A DNA stretch of 64,000 nt from Blastomonas sp. SL216 (GTDB lineage: Bacteria; Pseudomonadota; Alphaproteobacteria; Sphingomonadales; Sphingomonadaceae). This document shows, piece by piece, positions 44,967 to 53,278 of this stretch; the first letter of the stretch is position 1; each line of letters opens with the position of its first letter. The stretch is from contig CP113055.1 in the NCBI GenBank assembly GCA_026625625.1, forward strand, positions 2,730,501-2,794,500, given 5' to 3'. The position numbers were made by a program, and so were the translations under genes. The notes below the pieces were generated by a model. That model searched no databases and was not told the origin of the DNA. It saw nothing but the letters and a program-made list of their open reading frames with translations.

Positions 44967-44990
44967 GAACCGGCGATTCAGCGCCGGTTC
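44967..44990 (+). terminator. Hairpin after rpmG
   Basis: GAACCGGCG-ATTCAG-CGCCGGTTC forms nine pairs, extended by CGAT/ATCG with one bulge, 22 bases after the rpmG stop. No T-run follows. Confidence 0.55.
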
Positions 44991-45047
44991 AATCGCAACG
45001 GACCAGGGATTTCAGCGTATTTTCCTTTTGATGGAAGCCTGATCCCG

Positions 45048-45701
45048 ATGCTGAAGACCCCGATGAAATCCGTTGCCGCCGTGCTGCTTGCCAGCGCGGC
45101 TGTTGCCATGCCTGCCGCCCTGCCCAGTGCAGCGATCGGCCAGCAGGTGGGCCAGGGCGGCGAACTCGCGCAGGTCTCGCGCCATCTCAAGGCCATGCAG
45201 TCGCTGCGCGCCAGCTTCACCCAGACCGACCGCAGCGGCCAGACACTGACCGGCACGCTGACGCTCAAGCAGCCCGGCCGCATCCGCTTCGAATATCAGA
45301 AGGACGCGCAGCTGCTGATCGTCAGCGATGGCCGCGCGCTCACCATGATCGACTATCAGGTCAAGCAGGTCCAGCGTTGGCCGATTCGCAACTCGCCGCT
45401 CGGCGCGCTGCTTGATCCCAATCGCGATCTCACCCGCTATGGCAAGGTCGTCCCCACCGGCGATCCCGCTGTGGTCAGCATCGAGGTGCGCGACCCCAAG
45501 CGCCCCGAATATGGCGTGATCACCCTGATCTTCACCCGCAGCGCCTCGGCCCCCGGCGGGCTGTCGCTGGTCGGCTGGGTCGCGCTCGATTCGCAGAACA
45601 AGCGGACCACGATTCGCCTTTCGGGCCAGCAATATAATGTCGCAGTCGCGGACAGCGCCTTTGCCTGGACCGATCCGCGCGGCAAGGGCCCGCGGCGGTA
45701 A
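45048..45701 (+). CDS. lolA: LolA-family outer-membrane lipoprotein carrier
   Basis: A 217-residue periplasmic chaperone that carries lipoproteins from LolCDE to the outer membrane. A signal peptide (about residues 1-33) is followed by the LolA fold: LKAMQSLRASFTQTDRSGQTLTGTLTLKQPGRIRFEY and DPRGKGPRR at the end. The SxxASFTQ and GxLxLxxPGxxRFEY patterns are diagnostic. A terminator follows at 45889. No lolB is nearby. Confidence 0.92.
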   Translation: MLKTPMKSVAAVLLASAAVAMPAALPSAAIGQQVGQGGELAQVSRHLKAMQSLRASFTQTDRSGQTLTGTLTLKQPGRIRFEYQKDAQLLIVSDGRALTMIDYQVKQVQRWPIRNSPLGALLDPNRDLTRYGKVVPTGDPAVVSIEVRDPKRPEYGVITLIFTRSASAPGGLSLVGWVALDSQNKRTTIRLSGQQYNVAVADSAFAWTDPRGKGPRR

Positions 45702-45888
45702 GGCATCCGCGTACCCTCGCCCTGACGAACCGACCCACGGTATCGATGAGCTGCGAAAGATTCTCAAATCCGTTCACATGGCAGACAGGGTTGGCGCATT
45801 AAAACCAATCTCGAAGACGGCGATGAGGTTTCCCCCTGTTACCTGATCGAACCACCGGCTTCACCCAAGCGTGACGAACGCAACAAAG

Positions 45889-45925
45889 AACCCTCGTTCC
45901 AATGCCCCCGGGACGAGGGTTTTTT
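45889..45925 (+). terminator. Intrinsic terminator after lolA
   Basis: AACCCTCGT (45889-45897) pairs with ACGAGGGTT (45913-45921) and is followed by six T. It lies 188 bases after the lolA stop and 60 before xth. The rest of this 283-base gap contains no gene that I can see. Confidence 0.9.
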
Positions 45926-45984
45926 GCGCCCTGTCCCACGTTTAGGGCTTGGGTTTGGGGGAATCGCTGGTTAGAGCCTCTGCC

Positions 45985-46791
45985 ATGGCTGCCCCTATCA
46001 AGATCGCTTCGTGGAACATCAACTCGGTCCGTTTCCGGCTGGCCTCGGTCCAGCGGTTCCTGGCCGAAGAGCAGCCCGACATCCTGTGCCTTCAGGAAAC
46101 CAAGGTGATCAACAACGACTTCCCCGAAGGCCCTTTTCGCCAGCTCGGCTATAATTTCCAGAAGCTGCACGGACAGCCGATGCACCACGGCGTGGCGATC
46201 ATCAGCAAGATGCGGCTGAGCGAGGATAACCGGCTCGACTGGCAGGCCAATGGCGAGGCGCGGCATATCGGCGTCAGCATCACCGGCCCGCTGGGCGGCA
46301 CGGTGCGGCTGGAAAATGTCTATGTTCCCGCAGGCGGCGAAGTGCCCGATCGCGACGTGAACCCCAAATTCGGCCAGAAGCTCGACTTTCTCGAGCGCAT
46401 GACCCAATGGTCGCGCGGGCTCGATGGACGCACGATCATCCTGGGCGATTTCAACATCGCCCCGCTCGAATCAGATGTGTGGAGCCACAAGCAGCTCATC
46501 AACACCGTCAGCCACACCGCGATCGAGATCGAGCGGCTGAAGGCGATGCAGGACGCCCATAACTGGGTCGATATCGGCCGCAAATTCTACCCCGCGCCCG
46601 AACGGCTCTACACCTGGTGGAGCTATCGCGCGCGTGACTGGTCGGTATCCGACAAGGGCCGCCGCCTCGACCATATCTGGGTCTCGCCTGACATCGTCGA
46701 CACGGTGAAGAGCCATCGCGTGGTTGAACCGTGCCGCGGCTGGGCACAGCCCTCCGACCACGCACCGCTGATCAGCGAGTTCCTGTTCTGA
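45985..46791 (+). CDS. xth: Exodeoxyribonuclease III
   Basis: A 268-residue AP endonuclease/3'-exonuclease for base-excision repair. Signature motifs in order: IASWNINSVRFRL (about 6-18), LCLQETKV with the metal Glu (about 37-44), ILGDFNIAP (catalytic Asp and Asn near 152-160), LDHIWVSPDI and SDHAPLISE at the C-terminus. The start at MAAPIKIA is preferred; an ATG 12 codons upstream gives a less typical N-terminus. 28 bases before ribA on the same strand. Confidence 0.95.
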   Translation: MAAPIKIASWNINSVRFRLASVQRFLAEEQPDILCLQETKVINNDFPEGPFRQLGYNFQKLHGQPMHHGVAIISKMRLSEDNRLDWQANGEARHIGVSITGPLGGTVRLENVYVPAGGEVPDRDVNPKFGQKLDFLERMTQWSRGLDGRTIILGDFNIAPLESDVWSHKQLINTVSHTAIEIERLKAMQDAHNWVDIGRKFYPAPERLYTWWSYRARDWSVSDKGRRLDHIWVSPDIVDTVKSHRVVEPCRGWAQPSDHAPLISEFLF

Positions 46792-46819
46792 TGGGACGCG
46801 CCTGCCGGTATCCGGTGCC

Positions 46820-47869
46820 ATGAACGCGCGCGCTGCGGCCCGGGCGCTCGATGCGCTGGCCCGGGGCTGGGACATTATCGTCGAGAGCGAGAGCGGCAGG
46901 CTTGCGCTGCGCCCGGTCGAAACCGGCGGCGCGCCATTGGGACACAACCGGCAGCTGCTGATCTCCGCCGCACGCGCGATTACCTTGAAGCTCGCCAACC
47001 AGAAAGAGGCCGCACGCCCCGATGCGCCGGTGCTGATCGCGGTGCCCGGAGAGCTCGACAGCGCCCGTGCGGTTGCGATTGCCGATCCCTCGCTCGATCT
47101 CGCGCAGCCGATGAAGGGGCCGTTTGCAGCCCAGCCGCTGCCCGCGCCAGAGGCCGCCGAAGCCGCGATGCAGCTCGCGCGGCTCGCCGGATTGCTGCCC
47201 GCCTATCATCTGCTTGGGGCCAGCGAGGCCGATTTCGACGCGCCGGTCGTCACCCCCGGCGATGTCGCCGCTTATGCCGACCCGGCGCAGCTGCGCATCG
47301 CGGCGCGCGCGCGGCTGCCGGTGAGCGCGAGCGAGAGCGCCGAGATCGTCGCCTTCCGCTCGGATGCCGATTTTCACGAGCATGTTGCGCTGATCGTCGG
47401 CACGCCCGATGACAGCATTCCCGTCGTGCGGCTGCACAGCGAGTGCCTGACTGGCGATGTGTTCGGCAGCCTGAAATGCGATTGCGGGCCGCAGCTGAAC
47501 GGCGCGCTGCACGCGATGGCGCATGCGCGCTGGGGCATATTGCTGTACCTGCGCCAGGAAGGGCGCGGCATCGGCCTGATCAACAAGCTGCGCGCCTATC
47601 AGCTGCAGGACCAGGGGCATGACACGGTCGATGCCAACAATCGGCTCGGCTTCCCCACCGACGCGCGCGATTTCGCGGTGGCGGCGCAGATGCTGAAGGC
47701 GTTGCGCGTCCCCGCGATCCGGCTGATGACCAACAATCCGGAGAAGCAGGCGGTGCTGGCCAGCCTGGGCGTCGAGATTGCCGAGCGGCTGCCGCTGCAA
47801 ATCGAGGCCAATCCGCATAACGCGCGCTATCTGGTCACCAAGCGCGACCGCACCGGCCACCAGCTGTGA
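46820..47869 (+). CDS. ribA: GTP cyclohydrolase II RibA with N-terminal extension
   Basis: A 349-residue protein whose C-terminal 200 residues are GTP cyclohydrolase II, the first step of riboflavin synthesis. RLHSECLTGDVFGSLKCDCG carries the three zinc Cys, LRQEGRGIGLINKLRAYQLQ binds GTP phosphates, and DANNRLGFPTDARDF and MTNNPEKQ complete the site. The N-terminal 145 residues are not a 3,4-dihydroxy-2-butanone-4-phosphate synthase; they resemble the extension seen in alphaproteobacterial RibA and have no known activity. No FMN riboswitch lies upstream. Overlaps the next gene by GTGA. Confidence 0.93.
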   Translation: MNARAAARALDALARGWDIIVESESGRLALRPVETGGAPLGHNRQLLISAARAITLKLANQKEAARPDAPVLIAVPGELDSARAVAIADPSLDLAQPMKGPFAAQPLPAPEAAEAAMQLARLAGLLPAYHLLGASEADFDAPVVTPGDVAAYADPAQLRIAARARLPVSASESAEIVAFRSDADFHEHVALIVGTPDDSIPVVRLHSECLTGDVFGSLKCDCGPQLNGALHAMAHARWGILLYLRQEGRGIGLINKLRAYQLQDQGHDTVDANNRLGFPTDARDFAVAAQMLKALRVPAIRLMTNNPEKQAVLASLGVEIAERLPLQIEANPHNARYLVTKRDRTGHQL

Positions 47870-48390
47870 GCGACACAGTGTTCGTCGATACGGCGGCACT
47901 AACCGTTACGCTGGGCGACTGGACCATCCCCTGCACCATCGGTCGCAGCGGCGCGTGTGCCGCCGATGCCAAGCGCGAGGGCGACGGCTGCACCCCGATG
48001 GGCATCTGGCCGATCCGCGCCGCGCTCTTCCGCCCCGGCCGCAGCAGCCCTCCGCCGGGTCTCGCGCTGCCCTGGCGCTGGACGAACGCACAAGACGGCT
48101 GGTCCGACGACCCCGCCGACCCCGCGTATAACCGCCCCGTCCGCCTGCCGCATCCCTTCAGCGCCGAGACGCTGCAACGCGAGGACATGCTCTACGACAT
48201 GGTGCTGGTGCTGGGCCATAACGATGCGCCCCCGGTCCCGGGCGCAGGCAGCGCGATCTTCTTCCACCTGTGGAACGAGGCCAAGCTGGCGGCGGAGCGC
48301 AGCACAGAGGGCTGCGTGGCGATTGCGCGGGCAGATATGGAGACACTGCTGCCGATGCTCAGGCCGGGAATGGTGCTGGAGATCGGGTGA
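47866..48390 (+). CDS. L,D-transpeptidase (YkuD) family protein
   Basis: A 174-residue protein (GTG start overlapping the ribA stop) with the YkuD catalytic signature: His134 in FFHLWNEA and Cys150 in STEGCVAI, followed by the conserved segment ending near RADMETLL. L,D-transpeptidases cross-link peptidoglycan or attach proteins to it, but there is no signal peptide or membrane helix here, so export is unclear. The motif CTPMGIWPIR is also typical of small YkuD proteins. Coupling to ribA is likely only transcriptional. Confidence 0.88.
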   Translation: MSDTVFVDTAALTVTLGDWTIPCTIGRSGACAADAKREGDGCTPMGIWPIRAALFRPGRSSPPPGLALPWRWTNAQDGWSDDPADPAYNRPVRLPHPFSAETLQREDMLYDMVLVLGHNDAPPVPGAGSAIFFHLWNEAKLAAERSTEGCVAIARADMETLLPMLRPGMVLEIG

Positions 48391-48450
48391 GCGAAACTAG
48401 CGGATCAATGCGTCTTTCCGCATCGGCTTGCACCATGTTAGTCCTACTGC

Positions 48451-48906
48451 ATGAGTATGGACCGCTTTATTTCCCTATGGACACATCCGGGCTATCCGCC
48501 CGAGGCGGTTTCTGAAGAGGAGCTGAAACAAACTGAAGCTCGCCTTCATACGCATCTGCCGTCCGACTATCGAAGTGCGGTGTGTCAGTATGGCCTCCCG
48601 AACCCAGTTGGTGCCCTTCTGGACGCGATCGTCGACCGAGAGCTCGATCAGAAAGATGTGAGCGAATTTCTCACGCCATCTGATATCATTGACGTCACCC
48701 TAGAATGGCGCGATCTGGGTTTGTCCGAGGAACTCGTCGCCTTTGCTACCGACTGCATCGGTAACCTGTTCTGCTTTCCAACAGCCCCAGACATCCGTGA
48801 TTGCCTCCCGGTAATTTGGTTCAACCATGACGACGCCACGATAGATATTGTCGCTCCTTCATTTTCCGAATGGATTGATGCGTTCTGCAGGATTTTGCAG
48901 CATTGA
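48451..48906 (+). CDS. SMI1/KNR4-like protein
   Basis: A 151-residue protein with SMI1/KNR4 (SUKH) hallmarks: SEEELKQTEARLHTHLPSDYRSAVCQYG (family pattern I..aE..L...LP..Y..fl...nG) and later DCIGNLFCFPTAP and PVIWFNHDDATIDIVAPSFSEWI. SUKH proteins are often immunity proteins for polymorphic toxins. No toxin gene lies beside it. Codon use and GC are much lower than in flanking genes, and palindromic repeat copy B starts 60 bases downstream; both suggest transfer. Confidence 0.82.
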   Translation: MSMDRFISLWTHPGYPPEAVSEEELKQTEARLHTHLPSDYRSAVCQYGLPNPVGALLDAIVDRELDQKDVSEFLTPSDIIDVTLEWRDLGLSEELVAFATDCIGNLFCFPTAPDIRDCLPVIWFNHDDATIDIVAPSFSEWIDAFCRILQH

Positions 48907-48968
48907 GCGAAACGTTCCGGTCCAGAACCGCCTGAGGCGAAGCTCGTTTGAGGATTCGAGCCCCTACC

Positions 48969-49066
48969 CCGCTCAGCCTGAGCCTGTCGAAGGCCCCGCT
49001 ATACGGCCAGCGTGGGCGCGGGTCCTTCGACTTCGCGGGCTCAAGCCCGCAGCTCAGGATGAGCGG
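48969..49066 (-). repeat. Dispersed palindromic repeat, copy B
   Basis: Read on the minus strand this matches copy A (38510-38604). It is bracketed by GCTCA-GCC-TGAGC (48971-48983) and GCTCA-GGA-TGAGC (49052-49064), with CCTGTCGAAGGCCCCGCTAT and GCGGGC/GCCCGC segments inside. It carries about 25 extra bases in the middle, including a second TCCTTCGAC motif. It lies in the 275-base gap between the SUKH gene and the LytTR regulator. Confidence 0.8.
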
Positions 49067-49134
49067 AGGTGGGTAAGATGTGCCTTTCGCGAGGCGGATT
49101 GAAGGCCAGCCAGGAGTGGTAAGAGCAAGCGCGT

Positions 49135-49157
49135 TCCCCTCCCTTGCAGGGAGGGGA
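49135..49157. terminator. Hairpin downstream of the LytTR regulator
   Basis: TCCCCTCCC-TTGCA-GGGAGGGGA lies 25 bases beyond the stop of the minus-strand regulator gene. It belongs to the same GC-rich hairpin family as those at 23.8, 31.2 and 60.6 kb. No T-run is present. Confidence 0.5.
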
Positions 49158-49181
49158 GCTCATCGCGCGAGGGGCCGCCCC

Positions 49182-49943
49182 CTAGCGCCCCGCCATTTCC
49201 TTCACCCGCGCCAGATACGTCCGCCCCACCCTGAGCTCGCTGCCATCGGCAAGGCACGCGAACCAGACGCCGCCGCCATTGTGGCGCAAGCTGGTGATAT
49301 AATCGTTGCGCACGATGTGCGAGCGGTGGAGGCGGACGAAGCGCGCCGGGTCTAGCCGTTCCTCGAGCGTCTTGATCGTCTCGTGCATCAGATAGCTTCG
49401 CGTGCCGACATGCAGCCGCATGTAATCGCGCTCGGCATCGATGCGTTCGATCAGGTCGGCGTCGATGCGCTTCAATTCGGAGCGATGCGGCACCCAGAAT
49501 TCGCGCACCCAGTCGCCTTGCGCCGCTGCCGGTGGCTCGGGATTGGCGAGCACCGCGCTGCGGCGTTCGAGGACGCGGGCGACCGCGCGTTCGAGCCGGT
49601 CGGTGGCGACGGGCTTGAGCAGATAGTCGATCGCGGCGAGGTCGAACGCCTCGACCGCGAACGCCTGATAGGCGGTGACGAAGATGATCGCGGGCGACTG
49701 CCCGGTCTTGCCGAGCGCGCGGGCGACGCCCATGCCATCGAGGCGCGGCATGTTGATGTCGAGAAACACCAGTTCGGGCTTCAATTGTTCGGCCAGGCGC
49801 AGCGCGGATTCGCCATCGCTCGCGGTGCCGACCAGGCTGATCCGCGGCAGCCGCGCGCACAGCAGTTGCAGCCGCTCGACCGCCAGCGGCTCGTCATCGA
49901 CGATCATGGTGCGCAGCGGCGCGGTCTCGGTCTCAACAGTCAT
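49182..49943 (-). CDS. LytTR-family response regulator
   Basis: A 253-residue two-component regulator. The receiver has DDEPLAVERL (about 17-26), phosphorylation site Asp62 in LVFLDINMPRLDG and the conserved Lys in LLKPVATDRL. After a linker, the LytTR DNA-binding domain occupies about 155-250 (ERDYMRLHVGTRSYLMHETIKTLEE is split by ordinary variation; RLHRSHIVRNDYI is diagnostic). Its start overlaps the sensor kinase gene by 11 bases, so the pair is one unit. Confidence 0.94.
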   Translation of the reverse strand: MTVETETAPLRTMIVDDEPLAVERLQLLCARLPRISLVGTASDGESALRLAEQLKPELVFLDINMPRLDGMGVARALGKTGQSPAIIFVTAYQAFAVEAFDLAAIDYLLKPVATDRLERAVARVLERRSAVLANPEPPAAAQGDWVREFWVPHRSELKRIDADLIERIDAERDYMRLHVGTRSYLMHETIKTLEERLDPARFVRLHRSHIVRNDYITSLRHNGGGVWFACLADGSELRVGRTYLARVKEMAGR

Positions 49944-51057
49944 GGCGCACCGCCGGCAGGGTCAGTTCCACCACAAAGCCTCCTTCAAAGGGAACATGCC
50001 ATTCGATCCGCGCCGCGCTGCCATAGCGCGCGTCGAGCCGGTCGCGGACATTGGCAAGCCCGATGCCGCTGCCCTTGTCCGAATCGGTCGGGATGACATC
50101 GCCGTCATCGCTCACCATCAGGTGCAGCACGCCATCGGCCTCGCGCGCGCCGATGCGGATGGTGACGGGGCGCGTCGCGCGGGCAACGCCATATTTGATC
50201 GCGTTCTCGACCAGCGGCTGCAGGATCAGCCCGGGCACGCAGCAGCCCATCAGCGCATCGGGCACATCGATCTCGATCTTCAGCCGGTCGGGAAAGCGCA
50301 CCTCCTCGATTGCGAGATACAGTTGCTGCAACTGCACCTCGTCCTCCAGCGGCACATCGTCGAGCGGATCGCCGGTCAGGCTGGTGCGGTAGAAGGTCGA
50401 CAGGTTCAGGATCATCGATTCGGCCTCTTCGGGCCGGTTGCGCAGCACCAGCGTGGAGAGCGAGTTCAGCGTGTTGAACAGGAAATGCGGGTTCACCTGA
50501 TAGCGCAAGCTGCGCAGCTCGGCCTGCTGCGCGGCCTGGGCAAAGCGCGCGGCCTTGCGCTCGGCGGTGCGGACCTCGGCGGCATAGCTGAGCGCGAGAT
50601 AGAGCATCGCCCAGGACATCAGGAAATAATAGCTGGAGATCGCGAATTCGAGCACGTTGGCGACCGGATCGAGCGTGACGATATTCTCGGCCAGCTCGTT
50701 ATCCTGAAACACGCTCATCGGATCATAGATGTTGAACGCGAAATAGTTGAACACCGAGATCGCCAGCGCAGCGGGCACCGCGCCGACACAGGCGGCGATG
50801 ATACGCGGGGTGAGCGGCTTGTCCTCGAACCAGCGCAGCCCGAAATACATCGCGACATTGACCAGCACGCCGAACAGCGTGACCGCGACGCGGCGCACCA
50901 CCAGCTCTTCCTGGGCGGGAAAATCCAGCACCGCCGCGCGCAGCGTGACGATGATCATGTAGAACAGCCAGAATCCCAGGATCGAGAGCAGGGCCACCTG
51001 CTGGTCGACACGGGGGCGGGCTTGGCGGGGAACGGGCAAGGTCATCACAAGCATCAT
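49933..51057 (-). CDS. Sensor histidine kinase, LytS/YehU type
   Basis: A 374-residue membrane kinase with four predicted TM helices in the first 160 residues, a short coiled region rich in Ala, Glu and Arg (ERKAARFAQAAQQAEL), the HisKA_7TM-like phosphoacceptor segment NPHFLFNTLNSLSTLV with His191, and an HATPase domain with GSGIGLANVRDRLDARYG. The signal is unknown. Two adjacent ATG codons (51057 and 51054) are possible starts. It is co-transcribed with the LytTR regulator. Confidence 0.93.
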   Translation of the reverse strand: MMLVMTLPVPRQARPRVDQQVALLSILGFWLFYMIIVTLRAAVLDFPAQEELVVRRVAVTLFGVLVNVAMYFGLRWFEDKPLTPRIIAACVGAVPAALAISVFNYFAFNIYDPMSVFQDNELAENIVTLDPVANVLEFAISSYYFLMSWAMLYLALSYAAEVRTAERKAARFAQAAQQAELRSLRYQVNPHFLFNTLNSLSTLVLRNRPEEAESMILNLSTFYRTSLTGDPLDDVPLEDEVQLQQLYLAIEEVRFPDRLKIEIDVPDALMGCCVPGLILQPLVENAIKYGVARATRPVTIRIGAREADGVLHLMVSDDGDVIPTDSDKGSGIGLANVRDRLDARYGSAARIEWHVPFEGGFVVELTLPAVRHDC

Positions 51058-51150
51058 TAACCTGCGATGACCCGCCTGTCTGCCCCATGGCCTTATGCTG
51101 GTCGAAGCCCGCGTCTCTTTGGTCGAAAGCGCGACGGCCCCTGGCCCCGG

Positions 51151-52878
51151 TTATTCGGCGAGCGCGATGCCCGGGCTGCGCGGGTCGGCATAGCCGGTCC
51201 AGCCCTTGCCGTTGAACTGCGCGGCGTTGAGCTTCGATCCCAGATCATCGACCACCACCGGCTGGCCAAAGGCGGCGAGCGCCTCGTTCATGCCGCCGAG
51301 CGGCGTCTTGCCCTCGACGATCAGCGAGCCGCCGCCGAAATAGATATTGGGTAGCGCCAGCGCCTCGCCTGCGGGAAGCTTGAAGTCGATCACGCCGATC
51401 AGCGCCTTGGTGACGTGCATGATGATGCGCTTGCCGCCCGCCGAGCCGACCGCGAGCACCGGTCGGTCCTGCGCATCATAGACGATATGCGGCGACATCG
51501 ACGACAGCGGCCGCTTGCCCGGCTGCACCCGGTTGGCGACCTTCTTGCCGTTCTTCTCCGGCGCGAAGGTGAAATCGGTCAGCTCGTTGTTGAGGAAATA
51601 GCCATTGGCGATCAGCTGGCTGCCAAAGGGGCCCTCGACCGTCGAGGTCATGCTGACGATATTGCCGGCACCATCGACCGCAACGAAATGCGTCGTGCCC
51701 GCAACCTCGCTCGAGGCGGCGGTGGTGCGCAGCTCTGCCCCCGGCGGGGTTCCCGCCTCGTAGCTGTTGAGCGCCCTGGCCGGATCGATCAGCGCAGCAC
51801 GGCTCTTGACATAGGCCGGGTCCAGCAGGCCGTTGACCGGCACCGAAACGAAATCGGCGTCGCCCAGATAGGTTTCGCGATCGGCATAGGCGAGTTGCAT
51901 AGCCTCGCCGATCAGGTGCCAGGTCCCGGGATTGTCCTGCCCCATCGCGCCGATATCGTGCGGTTCGAGCATGCCCAGGATCTGCTGCACCGTGGTCGCG
52001 CCCGAAGACGGCGGGCCCATGCCGCAGATCTTGTAGCCGCGATAGCGCGAGCAGACCGGTGGGCGCTCCTTGGCCTTGTAGGCGGCCAGGTCCGCCAGCG
52101 TCATCGGCACCGGGTTGACGCTCGCCTTGCTGACCGCATCGGCCAGCGCCTGGCCATGCTTGCCCGCATAAAAGGCGTCGGGGCCGTTGCTGGCCACCGC
52201 GCGCAGCAGCTCGGCTAGCGCAGGATTGGTGACGCGATCGCCGACCGTCTTGGGGCCGGTCGCGTTCCAGTAGATCGCGCGCGCATCGGGGAAACGCGCC
52301 CAGATCGGTGCCAATCGCGCCAGCGCCTTGGCCAGCGCATCGTTGACGACAAAGCCCTCGTCCGCCAGCCGGATCGCCGGGGCGAACAGCTCGGCCCAGG
52401 GCAGCTTGCCCCATTTCTGGTGCGCCAGCGCCATCAGCCGGATATTGCCGGGCACGCCGACGCTGCGCCCGCCCTGGAACGCCTCGATAAAGGGCAGCGG
52501 CTTGCCGTCCGCGCCCAGCAACAGGCTTTCGCTCGCGGATGCAGGCGCCATTTCACGCCCGTCGATCGTGGCCAGCGTCCCCGTCGCTGAATCATGGTGC
52601 AGCATCAGCCCGCCGCCACCGATGCCCGAACTTTGCGGCTCGACCACGGTCAGCGCCAGCATCATCGCCATTGCGGCATCGGCAGCCGAACCACCCTTGC
52701 GCAGCATCTCCTGCCCGGCTGCGGTCGCGCGCGGGTCGGCCGAGGAGACCACGCCCTTGCCCAGCGGCGCGGTGGCAGAGCTGTCCTGCGGCGCGCCGGT
52801 CTGCGCATGACAGGCGATGGAGAGCGAAGACAGCGCCAGAGCAGCTGCGGCGAGGACGGTGCGGGGAATGAAACTCAT
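51151..52878 (-). CDS. ggt: Gamma-glutamyltranspeptidase
   Basis: A 575-residue periplasmic N-terminal-nucleophile hydrolase that splits gamma-glutamyl bonds of glutathione. A signal peptide (about 1-26, ending IACHA) is followed by the large subunit (GIGGGGLMLHHDSATG, the gamma-glutamyl pocket). Autocleavage should occur before Thr395 in AGTTHFVAVD, giving the small subunit, which keeps the Gly-Gly segment as SAGGKR. A complete and probably active enzyme. It is flanked by the LytTR pair and a small DUF2061 gene on the same strand, with no overlap. Confidence 0.93.
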   Translation of the reverse strand: MSFIPRTVLAAAALALSSLSIACHAQTGAPQDSSATAPLGKGVVSSADPRATAAGQEMLRKGGSAADAAMAMMLALTVVEPQSSGIGGGGLMLHHDSATGTLATIDGREMAPASASESLLLGADGKPLPFIEAFQGGRSVGVPGNIRLMALAHQKWGKLPWAELFAPAIRLADEGFVVNDALAKALARLAPIWARFPDARAIYWNATGPKTVGDRVTNPALAELLRAVASNGPDAFYAGKHGQALADAVSKASVNPVPMTLADLAAYKAKERPPVCSRYRGYKICGMGPPSSGATTVQQILGMLEPHDIGAMGQDNPGTWHLIGEAMQLAYADRETYLGDADFVSVPVNGLLDPAYVKSRAALIDPARALNSYEAGTPPGAELRTTAASSEVAGTTHFVAVDGAGNIVSMTSTVEGPFGSQLIANGYFLNNELTDFTFAPEKNGKKVANRVQPGKRPLSSMSPHIVYDAQDRPVLAVGSAGGKRIIMHVTKALIGVIDFKLPAGEALALPNIYFGGGSLIVEGKTPLGGMNEALAAFGQPVVVDDLGSKLNAAQFNGKGWTGYADPRSPGIALAE

Positions 52879-52920
52879 CGCCGCGTTATAGCGCGAGAGG
52901 CGGGTGCGACAAGGCTTGGC

Positions 52921-53127
52921 TCAGGTCGCCGCGAGCGCCATCGTGGCGGGGGGCTTGGCAGCCCAGAGCTTCTCGTGAAAGAAGAAGGCGACGGCGTTGA
53001 CCACCGGCTCGATAATGGCGAGGCCGCCCGCGATCTCGATCGATCCGGTAAAGGCATAAGCGACCGAGAAGCCGATGGTGAGGTGCACCGCCAGATAGCT
53101 CAGGGTCTTGGCAAGGTCGCGCGGCAT
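52921..53127 (-). CDS. DUF2061 small membrane protein
   Basis: A 68-residue protein with the DUF2061 pattern: AKTLSYLAVHLTIGFSVAYAFTGSIE, then a second helix IAGGLAIIEPVVNAVAFFFHEKLW. Two membrane segments. AGGAG stands seven bases before the ATG at 53127, which decides the start. The function of the family is unknown. Confidence 0.88.
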   Translation of the reverse strand: MPRDLAKTLSYLAVHLTIGFSVAYAFTGSIEIAGGLAIIEPVVNAVAFFFHEKLWAAKPPATMALAAT

Positions 53128-53278
53128 TTCGATACTCCTGTACGGCAAGACAGGAGGTATTGATAATCATTTGCATTTAAATCCGCAAATGAGCGTTTTG
53201 CGCGAACGTGATCGACGGGTTCGATCAATTCAGGCGGCTCTTGGTTGGTTTCACGCGAAGACGCGAACCCCACACCCC

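Noticed and set aside
46792-46819. Possible FMN riboswitch before ribA
   Set aside because: Only 28 bases separate xth and ribA, too short, and no RFN-type conserved bases are present.
46820-47250. RibB (DHBP synthase) domain in the N-terminal half of RibA
   Set aside because: The acidic and His catalytic motifs of RibB are missing; only the cyclohydrolase II half is supported.
48945-48970. A tRNA T-arm-like GATTCGAGCCCC
   Set aside because: No acceptor stem, anticodon arm or D-arm at the right spacing; it belongs to the margin of repeat copy B.
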